In this document: positions 5,102 through 5,961 of the stretch, piece after piece | How the letters are laid out: each line of letters opens with the position of its first letter | Numbering within the stretch: position 1 is the stretch's first letter | Assembly (NCBI GenBank): GCA_016186985.1 | Contig: JACPKO010000031.1 | Coordinates: 1-5,961 of the forward strand | DNA from: Candidatus Daviesbacteria bacterium | GTDB taxonomy: Bacteria; Patescibacteriota; Microgenomatia; Daviesbacterales; UBA10151 | DNA: 5,961 nucleotides | Direction of reading: 5' to 3' | The notes under the pieces: model-generated | Seen by the model: the letters and a program-made list of their open reading frames with translations, nothing else | Told to the model about the DNA's origin: nothing | Databases searched by the model: none | Translations under genes and position numbers: made by a program

Positions 5102-5691
5102 AAGTATTACTTATCGATAATTACGATTCTTTCACCTACAATCTTTGCCAGCTTGTCGGGCAAATTTTGGAAGAAAAAGGGGAAAAATTCAGCCTGGAGG
5201 TTTTAAGAAATGATGAAATAAGTTTGAGACAGATACAAAAGCGCGGATATGAAAAAATTATCATATCTCCTGGTCCGGGAGATCCTTCTGATAAAAAATA
5301 CTTTGGAATTTGTGCGCAGGTTTTAACAAAATTGGGAAGAACCATTCCGGTTTTGGGGGTTTGTTTGGGCATGCAGGGGTTGGGATACTATTATGGGGGG
5401 AAAGTAAGCCGAGCCGGGAAAATAATGCACGGGAAGACTTCGATAATAACTCATGCCGGCAGGGGTTTATTTAAAGGGTTACCGCAGGACCTGGAGGTAA
5501 TGCGGTATCATTCGCTGGTTGTAGAAAGAGAAAATCTGCCAAAGGATCTGGAAATTCTGGCAACCTCAGAGGACGGGGAAATAATGGGACTTGCCCATAA
5601 AAAATTTACCGTTTCAGGTGTACAATTTCACCCTGAATCTTTTGCAACAGAAGGAGGGAAAAAAATTCTGGAGAATTTTTTGCTTAACTGA
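5098..5691 (+). CDS. trpG: Anthranilate synthase component II, glutamine amidotransferase
   Basis: TrpG hydrolyses glutamine and channels ammonia to TrpE. At 197 residues it has the normal length of a free class-I amidotransferase subunit. It starts with the family signature LLIDNYDSFTYNL (4-16). The oxyanion segment ISPGPGDP lies at 56-63. The nucleophile is Cys89 in GVCLGMQG, and His178 and Glu180 in VQFHPES complete the triad. MRYHSLVV (135-142) is the interface segment common to TrpG and PabA. The ATG overlaps the trpE stop by four bases (5098-5101), so the two subunits are translationally coupled. trpD follows after a single base. The protein contains no tryptophan. In many bacteria TrpG also serves p-aminobenzoate synthesis; here the operon indicates tryptophan. 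Confidence 0.95.
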   Translation: MKVLLIDNYDSFTYNLCQLVGQILEEKGEKFSLEVLRNDEISLRQIQKRGYEKIIISPGPGDPSDKKYFGICAQVLTKLGRTIPVLGVCLGMQGLGYYYGGKVSRAGKIMHGKTSIITHAGRGLFKGLPQDLEVMRYHSLVVERENLPKDLEILATSEDGEIMGLAHKKFTVSGVQFHPESFATEGGKKILENFLLN

Positions 5692-5692
5692 T

Positions 5693-5961
5693 ATGGAAAT
5701 AACTGACTACCTAAATTTACTAATAAAAAAAGAGAATTTAAAGAGAAAGCAGGCTAAAGATTTGCTTGGAATTTTAATGAGCGAAAAAACTTCTCCAACT
5801 CAGATTGCCGCAATTTTAACTGCACTTTCCAGCAAAGGTGAAACAGCAGAGGAAGTCGCAGGGTTTGCGCAGGGGATGAGGGAATTAATGCTTGTTGTTA
5901 AAGTCCCAAAAGATGCAATAGATATTGTTGGTACAGGAGGGGATGGGTCAAATTCTTTTAA
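5693..5961 (+). CDS. trpD: Anthranilate phosphoribosyltransferase, N-terminal part (cut by window end)
   Basis: TrpD transfers phosphoribose from PRPP to anthranilate, the second step of the pathway. The visible 89 residues cover the N-terminal helical domain: MEITDYLNLLIKKENLKRKQ, then the helices TSPTQIAAILTALSSKGETAEEVAGFAQGMRE. They end in DIVGTGGDGSNSF, the start of the PRPP-binding GTGGDG loop, where the window stops. The ATG at 5693 comes one base after the trpG stop, with no close Shine-Dalgarno sequence (GGAG is about 20 bases away), so translation probably depends on ribosomes finishing trpG. The protein is separate, not fused to trpG as in enterobacteria. No tryptophan occurs in the visible part. 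Confidence 0.94.
   Translation, partial: MEITDYLNLLIKKENLKRKQAKDLLGILMSEKTSPTQIAAILTALSSKGETAEEVAGFAQGMRELMLVVKVPKDAIDIVGTGGDGSNSF

Overview
The window is a low-GC bacterial segment in which every gene lies on the + strand. It carries the tail of an ArsR/SRPBCC gene pair, two lone genes of uncertain function, and the first three genes of a tryptophan operon behind a tRNA-sensing leader. The host cannot be fixed from the sequence. A Candidate Phyla Radiation bacterium (Microgenomates-like) is my best guess. It rests on hypothetical proteins without close relatives in memory, weak or absent Shine-Dalgarno sites, TANAAT-type -10 boxes, short degenerate repeats between and inside genes, and a TrpE that reads like archaeal forms. 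A Chloroflexi or Firmicutes host, where T-box leaders are usual, is not excluded.

Positions 1-953: the end of an ArsR-family repressor gene (5' end outside the window), then a complete AHSA1/SRPBCC gene, then a short reading frame that overlaps the SRPBCC stop by ATGA and is split by one in-frame TAG. The rest of the gap to 1088 is AT-rich and ends in a strong sigma-70-type promoter.

Positions 1028-3270: two monocistronic-looking genes, each behind its own promoter with a 17-bp spacer. The first encodes a 190-residue protein with a probable bacterial PH-like domain. The second encodes a 506-residue protein that I do not recognise.

Positions 3290-5961: a promoter, a T-box riboswitch and the genes trpE, trpG and trpD (the last cut by the window end). 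The leader has a probable UGG (Trp) specifier, a canonical T-box whose variable base fits the G discriminator of tRNA-Trp, an antiterminator, and a 23-bp terminator hairpin with seven Ts. Uncharged tRNA-Trp should stabilise the antiterminator and allow transcription of the operon. TrpE and TrpG form anthranilate synthase, and TrpD transfers phosphoribose to anthranilate. The visible Trp proteins contain no tryptophan.

The most unusual features are small repeats placed in functional sites. A five-copy heptamer tract fills the antiterminator loop. A second heptamer tract replaces the ribosome-binding region of trpE and contains its start codon. A GC-rich palindromic element is inserted in frame within trpE.
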